From: Paramecium tetraurelia
Taxonomy: Eukaryota > Ciliophora > Oligohymenophorea > Peniculida > Parameciidae
DNA: 64,000 bases
Direction of reading: 5' to 3'
Assembly: GCF_000165425.1 (NCBI RefSeq)
Contig: NW_001799178.1
Coordinates: forward strand, 62,001-126,000
Positions 25,007 to 38,429 of the stretch are shown one piece after another (positions within the stretch are counted from its first letter, which is position 1; each line of letters opens with the position of its first letter). A program made the translations under genes and the position numbers. The notes beneath the pieces are model-generated. The model saw only the letters and a program-made list of their open reading frames with translations, did no database searches and had not been told where the DNA came from.

Positions 25007-27265
25007 ATGTCATTATTTTCAAAAAAAGAATAGAAGAAATAGCCTACTCAATATTTGGAATTTGATTCACTTGCTTCTAAAAAGTATATTTATGACTCAA
25101 AGAAAGCTAATGAGTAGTCTGTAAAACAAGAATAGTATATAAATGATTTAAGAAAAGCGTATGAATTCCAAAAAAAATTAGTTATGACTAGTAAAGACTT
25201 GAAATTGAACCCATCTTTTAGAAAGTAGAGTTACTCTAGGTTGAAAGAAAATAATTAATGGACGAAGTGGAACAATATAAAATGAGTTAGATGGAAATTC
25301 TTAAGAAGTATGAAGGGGAATACTAGGATAAGGAGAGACTTGCTAAAGAATGCTAAAAATACAAATAATAGATTTTAGCACTTTAGAAAATGTAAATGCC
25401 CTAAGAATTTTAAGAAAAAAAATGTCAGGAATTAAAAGAATCCTTATTTAATACTATCAAAGACATAATGAATGATTTTTTGGAAAGTTACAATGATTAA
25501 ATAGGGTATGACAATGATGATTCAGGTATCAATTCAAAAATAATAAAGTTTCTGCATCACTGTTTCATGATTTACTTTAATAGATTGATGACTCAATATT
25601 AATGTTCGTAGAGAACCTACCAGCGTAATCGAGTAGACAATATTAATCCGATGAAGTTCAACATCTAAAGGATTAAATTGAAAAAACATTGTAAATTGTA
25701 GCTAATTTGCAATCTGAAAATTAAGACTTAGTTGCATCATTAGAATCTGAAAAATAACTTAAGGATAAGATCAATAATCAAAAAAATACTTAATAGCAAT
25801 TAGTCAGCCAATTGTAAAATTAAATTGAGCAAATAGTTAATGAGAAAAAGGCTATTGATTAATAACATTAGGAAATTTAGATTAAATATTAGGATTTGTC
25901 AAAGGAATTTTAAAAGCTAAATTCAGTTAAAGAAGACGAAAAAGAAAAGCTAAAGGGAGAATTAATAACGTTGGTGAATGAATTATAAAAGGAAATCCAA
26001 AAGGTTCAATAAGAAAATTCTCGACTTTTATAGCAAATCGAAGAAAAGAATGCTGAAATTACTAATAAAACTGAAGCATTCAATAATAAAGTAAGGGATT
26101 TAGAAACCAAATTAAATCATGAAGAATTGAAATATGAATAAAAATCTAAAGAAGTAAGATTATTAATATTATATAGTTTCTTAGAAATGAAAGAGAATTG
26201 AATTAATCTAAATCAGAAGCTGCGAAATTATTTGAAAACAATAATATTTTATAATAATAATTAGATGCTTTTAAAGAAAAAAGAAAATAAGAAAAGGAAA
26301 TATTCGATGATTAAAAGGAAAAATATAAATAAATGAAATTATAGCTATAAAAACAAGAATAAGAATATGAAGCAAAAATTAATTAACTTGAAGAATAAAT
26401 TCAATTGCTTTAGTAGAAGACGGAAAGCACAGTTCCATCAGATTTATCTAATAACCCAGAAATTATAATGGAAAAAGAATTGCAAATTTCTAAATTAGAA
26501 TAATCTATCATAGAGTATCTTATACATTAATATATCAGATTAAATTAAAAAAATAATGAATTAAAATAAAAGCTGACTTAAAATAAGATAGAGATTAATG
26601 ACTTGAATCATGAATTAGAATAGTAAAAGGTGACCAATCAATAGCATCTAGACAAAAGAGCATTTGCATTAAGTGAATTAAATCGATTAGAACAATAAAA
26701 TTAGCTTTTAAAATAAGTATAAAATAACATCATTCATAGAAAAACAATGATCAAAATTAAATCATCAAATAATTATAACTAGAAAATCAATAGATATCCC
26801 AAATGGTCAAATCTTCAAAGTAATAGCCTATTGCAAATATGCAAAAGTAATTACTCAATCAAAGCATTTCTAAAACTCCTATGGTAGAAGCAAACTATTT
26901 AGATTCTTCTATGGTATCTGATGCTGAGAGCCAAACCTCAAAACAGTCTAAACCTCCTTCCATGCTTATGAAAGGTTTAAATTATTTCAAACCAACTCCT
27001 TAAACCATTTAGAATGCGGTATTTTATTTAAATATCAAAGTAATAAGAAAATTAAGAGATTAAAATTGCTGCAACCATGATACATAAGTAGACAGATGAA
27101 TTAAAATAAAATTTAGAGTAACTTTATAAATGTTTCTTGTCAACAGTTCTACTAGGTTAAAACAATGAAGAAGGTAAATTTCTCAAGTTTGAAAGGGAAA
27201 TAAATGAGTGTTTGAAGAAAACTTAAGACTTAAATGATAACATAGAAGATTTTTTGATATTATGA
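25007..27265 (+). CDS. long coiled-coil protein, about 720 aa
   Basis: Starts MSLFSKKEQKKQPTQYLEF. A 23-nt intron restores frame into a long run of heptads (VERKQLMDEVEQYKMSQMEI; IQIVAN...SENQDLVASLESEKQ; KLNHEELKYEQKSKE; LFENNNILQQQLDAFKEKRK). At least two more introns (23 and 22 nt). Ends CLKKTQDLNDNIEDFLIL at TGA. Such proteins in Paramecium are often basal-body or cytoskeletal, but nothing specific is seen. The region around 25.6 kb probably contains one more intron that I did not fix. Confidence 0.72.
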
Positions 27266-27407
27266 TTAATTTGAAATTTAATAATTTTTAAGGGAGGTTA
27301 AATCGTTAAACTTAGTCATTTATTTCAATAACATCTCTAAAATTTTAAGAAGAATATTAAAATGAAATTATTATACTTTACTAATTAAGCTTATTAAAAG
27401 AAAAGCA

Positions 27408-30019
27408 TCATTTTTATTTCTTGCTTCCATTTCTGACACAATTTTTGCAATAATCTTTTCTTACTACTAAACATTCCTGATGAAATGGTTTGTTGCATCT
27501 TGAACATTAAACACATTGAGAAGCTTATGAAAACTATTTCTTACAAGATGTACAAGATATTTTCTTTTGATTCTTCGTTTACTAATCAAAGTTGATATTC
27601 GGACTTATAATAAACAAATTTAATACTTTTTTCCTGCGTTTTCCCTTTTTTCTCTTTTGTTAGCTAAATTTCTAGGATATTAAAGACTTAGCTCCTATTC
27701 AATAGATTCATCCTCAATAGGTTTTAATTTTGACTTTTTTTTTATCTGTTTAACTTCTTTTGGATTAGCTTTTGAAGGAAGTTTCCGTAAAACTTGGTTT
27801 CTTTTATTTTGTAACTCTTTTTAAGATTGATATTGCTGATATTCATCTAAAAATAAATTTAAAGTAATTAAAGAAATATAAACGCTGTGTTAAGATGATG
27901 CATTGTCCACAAATATTGCTAATTAGTTTGCAAGCTAAAAGTCTAATTTAAATAACTTGAAGGGCTTAATATGATACCCATCATTCGATTTTAATTATAA
28001 TAAGCCATTATAAAATATTTTTAGTGCTTATATTATAGATTATAGTTCTTTTTCATTCTTTAATAATTGATAAAAGTCTTGTTTCTAATGATTTTCTATC
28101 CATATCAAATCTTTAGATTATAAGTATTTTGTATATGCTTCTTCAGTAAGCAAAAACTATTCAATAACTTCAATATTTTCTAGATTATATTACTATTCTA
28201 TTTATTGGTTTACAAATACTTTAAATTAAACGATTCTACGGTTTCAATGGAGTTGTGTTATCAAAGAGTTTGACTTAACTTATTAATTCTAAATTTTCAA
28301 ATAAGTTTGATTCATTAACTCCTTATAAATTGAGTGCATTCATTAATTCTGATAAATCAGAGAGGGTATATTGACCCCAGCCTGTCATTGTTTCAACAAA
28401 GATTGAGCTAGGAACATGAGTAAAATAAAAATATTATTATTCATCAGCATCTTAACCAAGAAATGTTCCACAATTAATAAAGGCAGATTAATTGTGTTAA
28501 AATAATATTTTTAAATGAGCTAATATAAATTGAGATATTACATTGTTTATAATTCATCGAAGAATCCTTTTACTTTATTTGTTCCTTCATCTTATCTAAA
28601 TCATATAAACCCTCTGTTAATAAACTTAATATGTATATTTAATCTGAAAATTCTAAACTGTTAAAATTGATTTTATTAATGTTAGACTCGCAATCATAAT
28701 TTATAATTTGATCGATTTATATCACACATTCTATCCATGTCTTTTTTATCAAGTCTTTCATTTAATTTTCTTAGTGCACATACAAAAAATTCATTATTTC
28801 TAAAAATGCAGTTGCTTAAAAGTTAGCCTAATGGCAGTACTTTTCAAATTTAGACATATCTGATAACATAAAGTCATTGAAATATTCGTTAAGCAAATTC
28901 ATAAGGATTTCATAAAAGTTTTTCTCTATATAATCTTAATTAACATTCTATGGAATCTAACAATTAGGAAACATAATCTAATAACTCGTTTATATTCTAA
29001 GGATATCCTCAACTAAATTAGAATTTATCATATATGGTTATGGTTTCTGTTTAATTTCCAGAACTTCTGGATAATCTAGAGCCAACTTTTCTAAAACAGG
29101 ATATTTTATTTTTCCATTTTAACCTCTATAATGTGGATATTTCTTTAAGAAAATGGAGATTTAATCAATTGGCTTGAAGGATGTTATTTCCATTTCTTCG
29201 ATTATAAAGACTTTCTATTTTTTTTAAATTCTTTCTATTAATGATAAATAAATCTTTTTTTATTCAGAACCTGGACACACCTACTATTTCAACTATTTAT
29301 TGTTTATGTAATCCCATTGATTAGAGCTTTTTAATTCTTATATTCTGTCTTAACAATAATCACAAATCCAATCATTTATATTATCATGCACTTAGACACA
29401 TTCAGCATGAAACTTAAATCTGCACCTTTTACAAATAATAATTCGATCGGAATAATCGAAAGCAATATATGGAACTTTAGATTCCGATTATTCTTCTTTT
29501 TTCTATGATTTTTGAACTATTTGCTATCTAATAGATTTCATAGTGACATGAGGATTTGTGTCCTAATTTTCTGTTTGTTACAGTAGATTTAATATCATAG
29601 GGATTGTAGATTGTTTACATTTCCTACATTTGTTTTTGTCAACTCTTTATTTTTTTGGATGATTGCTTTCTTCATAATCAAGTTGTTTAGATTCTTGTTT
29701 TATCAATAATTTTGATTTTTTTTTCTCGTCTAAAAGCAATGTAGGCAGGAAAACTGTCTTCAATTATTCTTCCAATTAATTCATCACATCTTTCAATTCT
29801 TTTTATCCATATGTTAAAGGATCCACATCTATATTTGAAACTGATCTTTGAATTTATGATAAAATTGATTTTTGAATTGCCTCTCTGCTTTTAATTAACT
29901 TGGGAAATTGTCTATGCAAATAAATGGATTAAATACTCTATTTCGCTTACTGTCTTGAATATTGGCTTTTTTGATTTAATTCTCTGAATAATTAATTCTT
30001 ATTGATCTAATTTTAACAT
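27408..30019 (-). CDS. PHD-finger protein with WHIM2/WSD-type domain (ISWI-partner-like)
   Basis: About 860 aa, starting MLKLDQQELIIQRIKSKKPI; a 25-nt intron follows. A first PHD-type finger reads CRKCKQ...IIICKRCRFKFHAECVQVHDN...WICDYC. The central part includes a WHIM2/WSD-like block, GTFLGQDADEQQYFYFT-HVPSSIFVETMTGWGQYTLSDL-SELMNALNLQGVNE, as found in BAZ/ISWI partners where it contacts linker DNA and the remodeller. A basic region (KKKSKLKPIEDE) precedes a C-terminal second zinc finger, ISCTSCKKQFSQASQCVQCS-RCNKPFHQECL...CKNC, reached through a 23-nt intron. PHD fingers read histone H3 tails. The order suggests a subunit of an ISWI-type remodelling complex; in Paramecium such partners act in DNA elimination (knowledge of the group, inference for this gene). 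Confidence 0.78.
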
Positions 30020-30293
30020 AAATTAATATTAAAATACAATAAAAAATCATATTCATAATTATTTTGTATTTTTTTTGATTTAAAAATCTAATAAGAATTT
30101 CTAAGCCTTATAAACTATTTACAACCTGTTTATTAAATTTATAATTGAAAATGGTTAATAAGATTAAATATCAGAAATTGATAAGATATATTATTTATAT
30201 CTTAATGAGAAATGTCTCTTTTACTGCATTAATATTTAACATTCAATAAATATATATGAACAACTATGAAACAATCAATTTTATTTACAAAGT

Positions 30294-31526
30294 TCAGATA
30301 TTTAGTTTATATTCAACTAAATCAAGTAATTTTAAGTTTTATTTATTAAAAAGTCTTACATCATCTTCCTTACTTAGTTTGATTAAATAATGTTGCAACA
30401 ATTTCAATTCTTCATCTTTTTAATCGTCTAGATATTCTAAAATGGGAATCCCATTTTCTAATTATAATCCAAAAGAATGAGGCAGATTATCAACTATCAC
30501 TATATCTTTAAGAGTTCTGTTTGTAATGATTCTTAAATCCTTAATAAAAAACCCATTTTTGGTTTCAAAGCAATTGTTTCTGCACAAAATTTCATTGATA
30601 TACTATCTTTTAGGATCCAAATGATTGACAATAGCATTAGCATAAAGTTCTGAGGAAGCTGTAAATAAGTGAATGTTGTAATACTTAGACATTTCCTTTA
30701 AAAATTCATTGCAAAACGGCCTGACATTGAAACATAACTAAATTGTTATTATTGATATTATTACATCAAATCTCTCTTCATCGTCATCTTAGAGAGTAAT
30801 TGTAACTTAAGGGGAGTCTCGAGACGTACAACTATGAATTAGAGTTTCATCTAAATCAAGAATTAAAAGTTTTGACTTTTTTTGATTTGGCTCCTTCAGT
30901 CTAATATATCTGCTTCTCAGAAATATATTTGATGGAGCTTTTAATGAATTGCGTGCATATAACAATCCACTCTATACTATTTATAAAAATCTTAAGAAGT
31001 CATTTTAATTAATGTTTTTGCCATATACTAAATGTCTAAAAGGATGTTCTTTAATGTTGAGATTCTTTGTTATAACTAACTTGGTGGAATTTGACTTATA
31101 GATAGGAGGATGCTAATATGCTTGTTTAGGAGTTTGATATTTTAATTCCATTTATCTTGACATCTCCTAAATGTCATAATTATCAGCTTGTTGATGATTC
31201 TAACGATTTTAAGGTTTTTCTTTATTTTCATTCTCGCTGGAGTCAAATTAAATATCAGAATCTTTTTCTATATGATTCTCCTTTTACTTAAATTTTGATA
31301 ATTTATTTTATCCTTTAGGTGATTTCGGTGAAGATAACTTAAGAGGTGTGTTATCAGAGTCATCAGTTTAGTATTGTTACGCTTCTCCTTTTGAGAATTT
31401 AGAGGGTTTGGCAATCATTGGCCTTTTAGGAGTTATTTCAGCATCATCATCTGAGTAAAACTATTTCTTTTAGTCGTTTTGGATTTGTTTAGATATTTTT
31501 GGCTTTAAATTAACATGGCTGTCCAT
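30294..31526 (-). CDS. CTD/NIF-type (SCP-like) protein phosphatase, second copy
   Basis: 401 aa, starting MDSHVNLKPKISKQIQNDQK. A long polar N-terminus (TPLKLSSPKSPKGQNKLSK) precedes the domain: LLILDLDETLIHSCTSRD (catalytic DxDxT), FNVRPFCNEFLKEMSKYYNI, LFTASSELYANAIVNHLDP, IVIVDNLPHSFGLQLENGIP and DEELKLLQHYL. Catalytic residues are present. Family role: Ser phosphatase of the RNA polymerase II tail or related substrates. One 27-nt intron between the Asp motif and VRPF. Closer to the SCP/Dullard pattern than the copy at 1.0-1.9 kb, from which it differs widely, so the two are not recent duplicates. Confidence 0.88.
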
Positions 31527-32399
31527 ATTTAGAATCAAATAAATTTATCTTTATTATTGAAAGATAATAATACAAATACATCTTGTATATATTTGCTAAA
31601 ATTAGGAAATTAAAAGATTTAATTAAAGTACATTATATTAGAAACTAAATTAATAATACGATATAATTACAGCGTATCATTTTTTGATTGATTTAATATT
31701 AGTTTAAAGAAGACTCGTAATTAATAAGAACATTATAAATATAAGGTTTTTTTGATTTATTTTATATAATTTCAATAATTTTTGTATCAACCAAATTTCT
31801 TAATAGCTAAGTTGTAGTGAAATATCTTAACTATATTAAGACGGATTTAGATTTTAGAAATAATGATTTATATGATAAATATATATTTTTATTATATAAT
31901 TAATGTCATATAGATAAACTAAATAAGAATAAAGGTTAATTTGATATTAATTATTATGTATTGGTTAAAATATTCTGATTTTTAATAGGATTCTAATTAT
32001 GCTGAAAAGGAATCTATTAATTTAATAGATATTAAATTATTCAACTTTATATTAATTTCTCCTTTTAGACCACTTTTATTTTTATATCTTGTTTAGTTTA
32101 ATGATTATCTCATTTATATTCACATATAATCTGCTTAATACTTAACGTAATTTATGATTAAATTGGCCCAGAAAGGTATTTTTATAATTTATAATTTATA
32201 TGCATATTGCAATATTTTTATTTTCTTTATTCAAATCTTAATCTTTAAAACAATTTTAATTTTATAAATACAGATAATTCAGATATTTTAAATTAAAAAC
32301 AGAGAGATAATTGACATAATTTTCAAGATACAAGATATAATTAAATCTAAGTTATAAATATTAATATTTTATATTGACATTTTTAGATTATTTGCATAA
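31527..32399. other. AT-rich intergenic region
   Basis: About 870 bp of extreme AT content between two minus-strand genes. No frame or RNA gene I can support. Confidence 0.5.
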
Positions 32400-33504
32400 T
32401 CATTGCCACAAATTTTCATCCTTTGGACTTCCTATTTGATGTTTATATTGATTGAGGAATTCATCCAAAGTTCTTGATTGTGCAGTTGATGAATAGAGTG
32501 CATATAATTTGTAGTGGAAGAAATCAGTTAACAACAGGAATGGAATGACACCTCTATAGATACTGAAAGGTGTCTTTTAAGCGAAAAGATTGGCAGCTAT
32601 TCTTCCCTTTTGATTTGTTTGTTAGAAACTCAAATCAGTGCTTGCTAATTGCAATCTTGTCTTGATAGTAAGGAATCCGTAGCCAATAGCCAATAAAGGT
32701 GTAGATACCAACTAAGAATGATAAGAAGTAGCAGTACTTATTAGATGTAATCCTATTCGTAGACATTCCTGAGATGATAGATTAAAGTTCCATTGAAGGC
32801 CAATTTAAAGACTATTCCTCTGTAAAAATGACTGAATCCATTTCTTGCGTAAACCTAGACTTTAGGGGATTGATTACTTATTCAATTACATCGAATGCAC
32901 CCTTATATCTTCCCTGAACATCTGAGTATATAATGGTCTTTATGGTATCAATTGGGTAAGTAATCAATTCAAACAATGAAGAGTATAGATAATGAGAAGC
33001 ATAGCCATTGCCTCTGCTGTATACTAATGGATGAGCCCATACTGTTAAAAATTAGAAGGCATTCAATAGTGCTCCTCTAAAATATCCCTTGAATAATCCT
33101 TGATTGAATATTTATTAAAGAGAGGCTCTACAAATTAGGCAATAGAGTACGTGTTGGAATCTCCAAAGGTGAATCTGGTCTTCAAGCCTCCATATGCTTA
33201 GCGAAGAGTGAGCAATCTTTCCACTCCAGCAAGGACAGTAAGACGATAGAAATTGTCAGAGAAAACTTCCCATGTTTTGGGGTCTTCCTTAAATTATCTC
33301 TCAAATTTAGCCCTTGGACCTAAAAATCTAAATAAATATAAATTTAGGTGGGCATTACTTTTATTGATCTACTCTGACGACTTTAGCAAGCCAGTCATGT
33401 CCTGGACCACCTCCGACAAAGTATTCGAGATCCACCAATTGAGGGTCTCTCAAGATTTTGTCGACGAATGTCCAATTAGGACTATACAATAAACCACTAA
33501 TCAT
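32400..33504 (-). CDS. divergent mitochondrial carrier-like protein
   Basis: 333 aa, starting MISGLLYSPNWTFVDKILRD. Carrier-like features: SLFELITYPIDTIKTIIYSD then GRYKGAFDVIEQVYARNGFS-HFYRGI, and TIKTRLQLAST. Only parts of the PxD/ExxxK signatures are kept, and the first repeat is weak, so it is an outlying SLC25-like protein; substrate unknown. Four introns (31, 23, 23, 26 nt) restore frame exactly. Confidence 0.72.
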
Positions 33505-33679
33505 TTCAATATCTAAAATAAATAATATTTATTCATAAATTATTGCATATAAACAAGGTAAATATATTGAAGCACAAATGTAGAGGAGAGTGGAATCGGT
33601 AAGAATGTAGGAGGAGGGAGCATAAAATATATTTAATTGATGAGTATTTCTTATATTAATTTTATAATTAATTTTGATT

Positions 33680-34780
33680 ATGTCCAACAGAAATAAAAAA
33701 TCTAAGAGTCCCCAATTGCAACAACCCAAAAATATCGATAAGGATCTCATGAAATATCTAATATATCAGAAGATCGTTAAACCACAAGTTCCTTTAGAAT
33801 TAATAACTAAAACTTAACCTGATGAGGATTCTGAGGTTGAAGATTTCAAACTTGAAATAGAAATGAAGTATTCTCGAATTCAATTTAATCTTAGATATAA
33901 GAGTTGTAAAATCAATCACACATTTAAATTTCCCAAAGAAAACTATGAATCTTCGTCCGATACATCATTACAATCTTTAAAGGATGTTACTATCTATAAT
34001 CTAAATTGCGACAATTTGGATCGATTGACCGATGCAACGTAGCCACATTTTATGAAAGCTTTAAATGAGAGACTTATGAAATTAACTGATCTCATTGTTG
34101 ATGAATCATAGGTCAAAAATAAGCAATACAATTATGCTCCAAACTTGAAATCCTCCAGGTTATTAATCGTAATAATCTAGAATGCAGAAACTCAGAGGAA
34201 CAAACATATCCAACACTTCTATCACCAAACCTACAGAACTCTCCTTGAATGCTGCTAGTTAAAGTCAAGGAAGGGAAAGTGTCATTACGAAACCTCCCTC
34301 TAATCTCGGGTTCAGAGCCACTCCAACCATCTCCTCAGAAAAGAAAAACAGATCTAAGTAAATCCAATAAATCTTGAAAATCACACAACAAAAATGTATG
34401 AACAACCAAAAGTAATCACATTTTGATTTGATAGCATAGGTGGCACATTTTATAAGAAAACACCTTAAGTAAACAACAACTACATCAACATCAATTCCAA
34501 CATCAATAACAGTATAGTAGTCGCAGGCAAGAGAAACATTTAAGATATTCGTATAAAGACTGAGCAGGAGGAGCCAGAACCCAGTTTGCATTAATATTAG
34601 GTTATTCCCAACTCAAGGTAACAAGTTTGGATTTATTTTAGACCCAAAATGAGGGAGTCGACAATGAAAGGCAAAAAGTTGGATATTTCAATCGGTTATA
34701 AAAATCTCACGTTGGATAGTTAATATTTAGAAACCTACAGTCGTAATACTAAGAGCTAAAACAAAAATTACAAGGTTTGA
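33680..34780 (+). CDS. unknown protein, 351 aa
   Basis: Starts MSNRNKKSKSPQLQQPKNID; introns of 22 and 23 nt. The middle is Ser/Thr/Asn-rich (TNISNTSITKPTELSLNAAS, VNNNYININSNINNS). The C-terminus QQVWIYFRPKMRESTMKGKK then LDISIGYKNLTLDSQYLE looks structured. No family recognised. Ends 47 bp before the next plus-strand gene. Confidence 0.7.
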
Positions 34781-34827
34781 TTTTAATATAATAATTATAT
34801 AATTTATTCGTTTTTGTTGACGTGTCA

Positions 34828-35799
34828 ATGATATTGAATGAGATCTCAAGAGATGATGAACAACAATCATTTGTCAGTCTCAACAACCGAGATTTAACTG
34901 CAGAAACATAAACAAATTTGAAATAACAAATTACATATTTGCCACCTATGTATGCATCAATATCATTCATTGTTCTTTTTGCTGCAATTTTAAGTTAACT
35001 TCAATATCCAAGGGCATAAACCTTCCCTTTGTTTTTGGAATTACCATTTTAAAAGAATTAATTATTTACTGTATAATATTTTATAATTCTAATCTTTAGA
35101 TTGGAAATGCACTCATGAGTTTGATAGGCATCCTAATCTATTATTTAGTATTCTAGACGAACCAAAAAATCACACAAAAACTAAGATTAAGCCATAGATA
35201 TCTCTCCTTCAAACCTTTTTCATTTTAGATCCTCTTGAGTGGAGTGTCAGCCCATTTATCATTTCTAGCATTTGCATTGCTCCCAATTGAATAAAAAAAC
35301 AAAGCCAATTACATATGTATCACTATTTCTTATATATTATTTTACTATTACTCTAGACACTGAAGACAGGATTTTATTAACCTTCTCCTTTTTGATGAAT
35401 TTCCTCTATACTAGTTATTATATGTGTTATAAGTAGAGTTCACAAAAATAGAAATTTCCTAATTAATTAAAAGAATACTCATTGAGTCAGTAAATCAAGG
35501 CTGCTTTATTTACTGTGATTTGTTTTTTATTTGTTGCTTGTAAGTCTATCATCCAAATATCTTTAGTTGTGTCTGTTAACTTCATCAGTTTGTTTATGGG
35601 CATGCCTATGGCTTAAGGAGAGCCAAATATAAATGATGGTCTAAGTGCCTCAGAAGACTTTATAGCAAATATGGTTAGTGAAATTTATTCAACCTTGTCA
35701 TATAGCTTATATTTAATGAATTCATTATTTATTGGCATGTTTTATACTGATTTTAAAAAGGTAATGAGTACATTTATAAAATAATCTAGATCAATTTGA
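34828..35799 (+). CDS. multi-pass membrane protein, 300 aa
   Basis: Starts MILNEISRDDEQQSFVSLNN. About six hydrophobic helices: MYASISFIVLFAAILSQ, ALMSLIGILIYYLVFQ, ILLSGVSAHLSFLAFALLP, LLTFSFLMNFLYTSYYMCY, FTVICFLFVACKSII, ISLVVSVNFISLFMGMPM. Introns of 29 and about 40 nt restore frame; the second is long for this genome. The layout is loosely like TMEM150/DRAM-type proteins, but that is weak. Ends KKVMSTFIKQSRSI at TGA. Confidence 0.68.
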
Positions 35800-35918
35800 T
35801 AATGATAATTGATTAAGAAATAGTATTGGGTAGAAACCAGAAATCCGTCTGATTAAATGAGTTATTGTTTTATCAGGTTTAATATTATTTCCCATAAAAA
35901 CGGATTTATAATTAATAA

Positions 35919-37084
35919 ATGAAAATTTTCATCGCATTGTCTCTCTTGTATTTGACATTGGCTAAGTATAAATGACTATCATATCTAGCTAAGGAATATT
36001 GTCAGCTTTTGGTGATCAAGTACATCCATTCTAATAAGTGATTGTTGCATTGTCAGAAGTGGCATCTAAAGACTTTAATTTCCAATAATTGTTTGTTGCT
36101 TTAGATGAATTGGCTGAATCATTTAAGGCTAGAAAGAATGAAGAAAATGCATTTTACGAACAAGAATATTAATAATATTAAGCAGATGTACAATACTACT
36201 AAAATTAAATTACAGACTTTAAGAACAAGGTATTGATATGAATTTTAATGTTCTTCAGATAGCTTAATTAGAAGTTGATGTCAAGGATTTGAGTGATGAA
36301 AGAGCAAGATTGTAATAATTGTTGACTGAAGCCAAATAAGATCTTTATGATGCTACTAAATTGTTTAACGCAAAAGAAGCATAAATCAACTCAGATAAGT
36401 CTATATTCACTAGATAGTTCAATGAATATGCAGATACAATTGCAGTTTTAGATTAGGCTATTGCATTATTAAAGGAAGTCAAAGATGAGACATCCTTATT
36501 ACAAAAATCAGAGAACATCAAAGAGATTTCATCAAAGATGCACACTCAGTATTAATTCACATATAATAATAGTCTCAAATAGCTCTCCTCCAAGAGAGTC
36601 TTTTATTAACCATTGGTAAAGGCACTCACTTAAATTGCATAAAATAACTATGTAGATTAAGAGAACCTCAACAAAGTTATCAATTACATGAATTAATTAA
36701 GACAATCTTTAATTGATGGATAGACTTCTTTATAAAATCAATTTGATGCTCAATCCAAATTGTAATAGGATATTTTATCAGAAATCCAAGCAAAAATAAC
36801 TGGAATCAGAGATGTCCTTATTCCCTTATTACAAACAGAAATCGAAACCAAAGATGGTGAAATTAAAGCACTTAATGCAATTCTTAATGACGCAAGAATT
36901 AATTTAACTGAAGCTGAAGACAACCTCACTTCAACCTAAAATAGATGGATTGAGAGGTATTTCATTAATTATTAACTTTAGAACTGCTTCACATAACTCT
37001 TTAATACAATAATACGATAATGAATTATTAGCCATTAAGGATGCTGAGAATGCCTTAAAAAAAGGAGGTATATTTAGATAATGA
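35919..37084 (+). CDS. trichocyst matrix protein (TMP)
   Basis: 362 aa with an N-terminal signal peptide, MKIFIALSLLYLTLA, cut by a 23-nt intron just after it. The body is helical: KARKNEENAFYEQEYQQYQA, VQYYQNQITDFKNKIAQLEV, DLSDERARLQQLLTEAKQDL, ADTIAVLDQAIALLKEVKDE. This is the pattern of Paramecium trichocyst matrix proteins, which are processed and crystallise in the secretory trichocysts. Further introns of 29 and 25 nt; frame exact. Presence of this gene supports Paramecium as the source. Confidence 0.88.
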
Positions 37085-37147
37085 AAAACAGAATTATTGC
37101 CTACATACACACATATATTTATTAAAATAAATTTCGTTAAAATTTCA

Positions 37148-37836
37148 ATGTTGTATTCTATTCGTGAAAGCGAAGCTGAAGGCAATATATCGACAGATTC
37201 GTATACGGCCAATAAATCTATTAATCAAGATACTAATTTAACAAAAAAGAGTTCCAGTAGATCATTACCCAAAAGGCAGAAAGATTTGGATGAAGAAATA
37301 CAAAATTTGAATAATGTTATAAACAAATTGAGAAAGGTAGAACAGCTACTTCTCAATCAAATCAAAGATCTAAAACACCAATTGGAAGTTCAATACAAAA
37401 GTTCGAATAAAGATCAAGAATGCATAGATGAATTAAATAAAGAACTTAATTCAATATCGAATAAATTACATCATGAGATTATGCACAATAGTTAGTAATA
37501 AAAAACTAATATTGAGTTACAAAAATCGATTCTCAAATTAGAACAGGATCTCATTACAAGTAATTAAAAAAATTAAGATATTTCAGAAGAATTGCAAATC
37601 GTAAAGTACTATTATATTAAGGAAGATCTAAATATTCCAATGAACACAAATTTGTTGAATCATTATTGCACATGGTGATTAGTTGCCATCCTGAGCATTC
37701 CTTTCGAGAGTAGCCATCACTCAAACAGGCCTGGAAATGGTTGAAATCCATTCTATCTGATTATTTGGCACTCAAACAACAAACCAGAAACTAAAAAGAA
37801 GGCTCTAGCCAAAGTTCCAGTTCCACTAGTAAATGA
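37148..37836 (+). CDS. coiled-coil protein, 222 aa
   Basis: Starts MLYSIRESEAEGNISTDSYT. Heptads from about residue 50: QNLNNVINKLRKVEQLLLNQ, IDELNKELNSISNKLHHE, IELQKSILKLEQDLITS. A 20-nt intron gives SNEHKFVESLLHMVIS and AWKWLKSILSDYLAL, ending in a Ser-rich tail. Same strand as the trichocyst gene, 63 bp away. No family recognised. Confidence 0.75.
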
Positions 37837-37964
37837 ACATAAACAATAATTTTTCCATTAGTTCATTATCATACTTCAAGATTATTATGTAATAGATTAA
37901 TTATAAAAATTGCTTTATTTAAAGATAATTTAAGATATAATTTCTTTATTATTTTAATTAAAAT

Positions 37965-38285
37965 ATGAATCAATAAACTCAGGATCCATTTTAAAATTAC
38001 ATGAATTAGTTTAACCAATAGAACAACAATACTAAAATAGTTATTCAGGAACAGCCATAAAATATTTAGGTTCAATAAGGCAACGGAGGTTTGTCAAATC
38101 TGACAGCTTATTAAAAAGTATTCAAGACAACAGCAGATGGTAAAGTTGTCTGCAATTTCGAAGATGTACTTTATAATTATAAATTCAAGGTGAAAAAGTA
38201 CATAGAAAGTGAAACTCGTACAGAGATTATCCCTAAAACTAATTCTGGAATTAAACGCATAGTAGAAATAGAACATAAAATGTGA
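37965..38285 (+). CDS. small unknown protein, 106 aa
   Basis: Single exon starting MNQQTQDPFQNYMNQFNQQN, Gln/Asn-rich for the first half, then an ordered-looking end (KVFKTTADGKVVCNFEDVLY, KYIESETRTEIIPKTNSG). Ends HKM at TGA. No family recognised. Confidence 0.65.
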
Positions 38286-38429
38286 AAATATATTATACAA
38301 TTTAGAAAATTAATTCTATTCCATTTTCTTTGCATCTTTGCATTAACCAAAGTCATTTCGCTTGCGTATACAATAGAAAATCTCTTAAAATTATATAACA
38401 ATCAATATTTTAGAAAACACCTTAAACAA

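Noticed and set aside
33253-33492. Plus-strand frame of 79 aa
   Set aside because: Antisense to the first exons of the divergent carrier gene.
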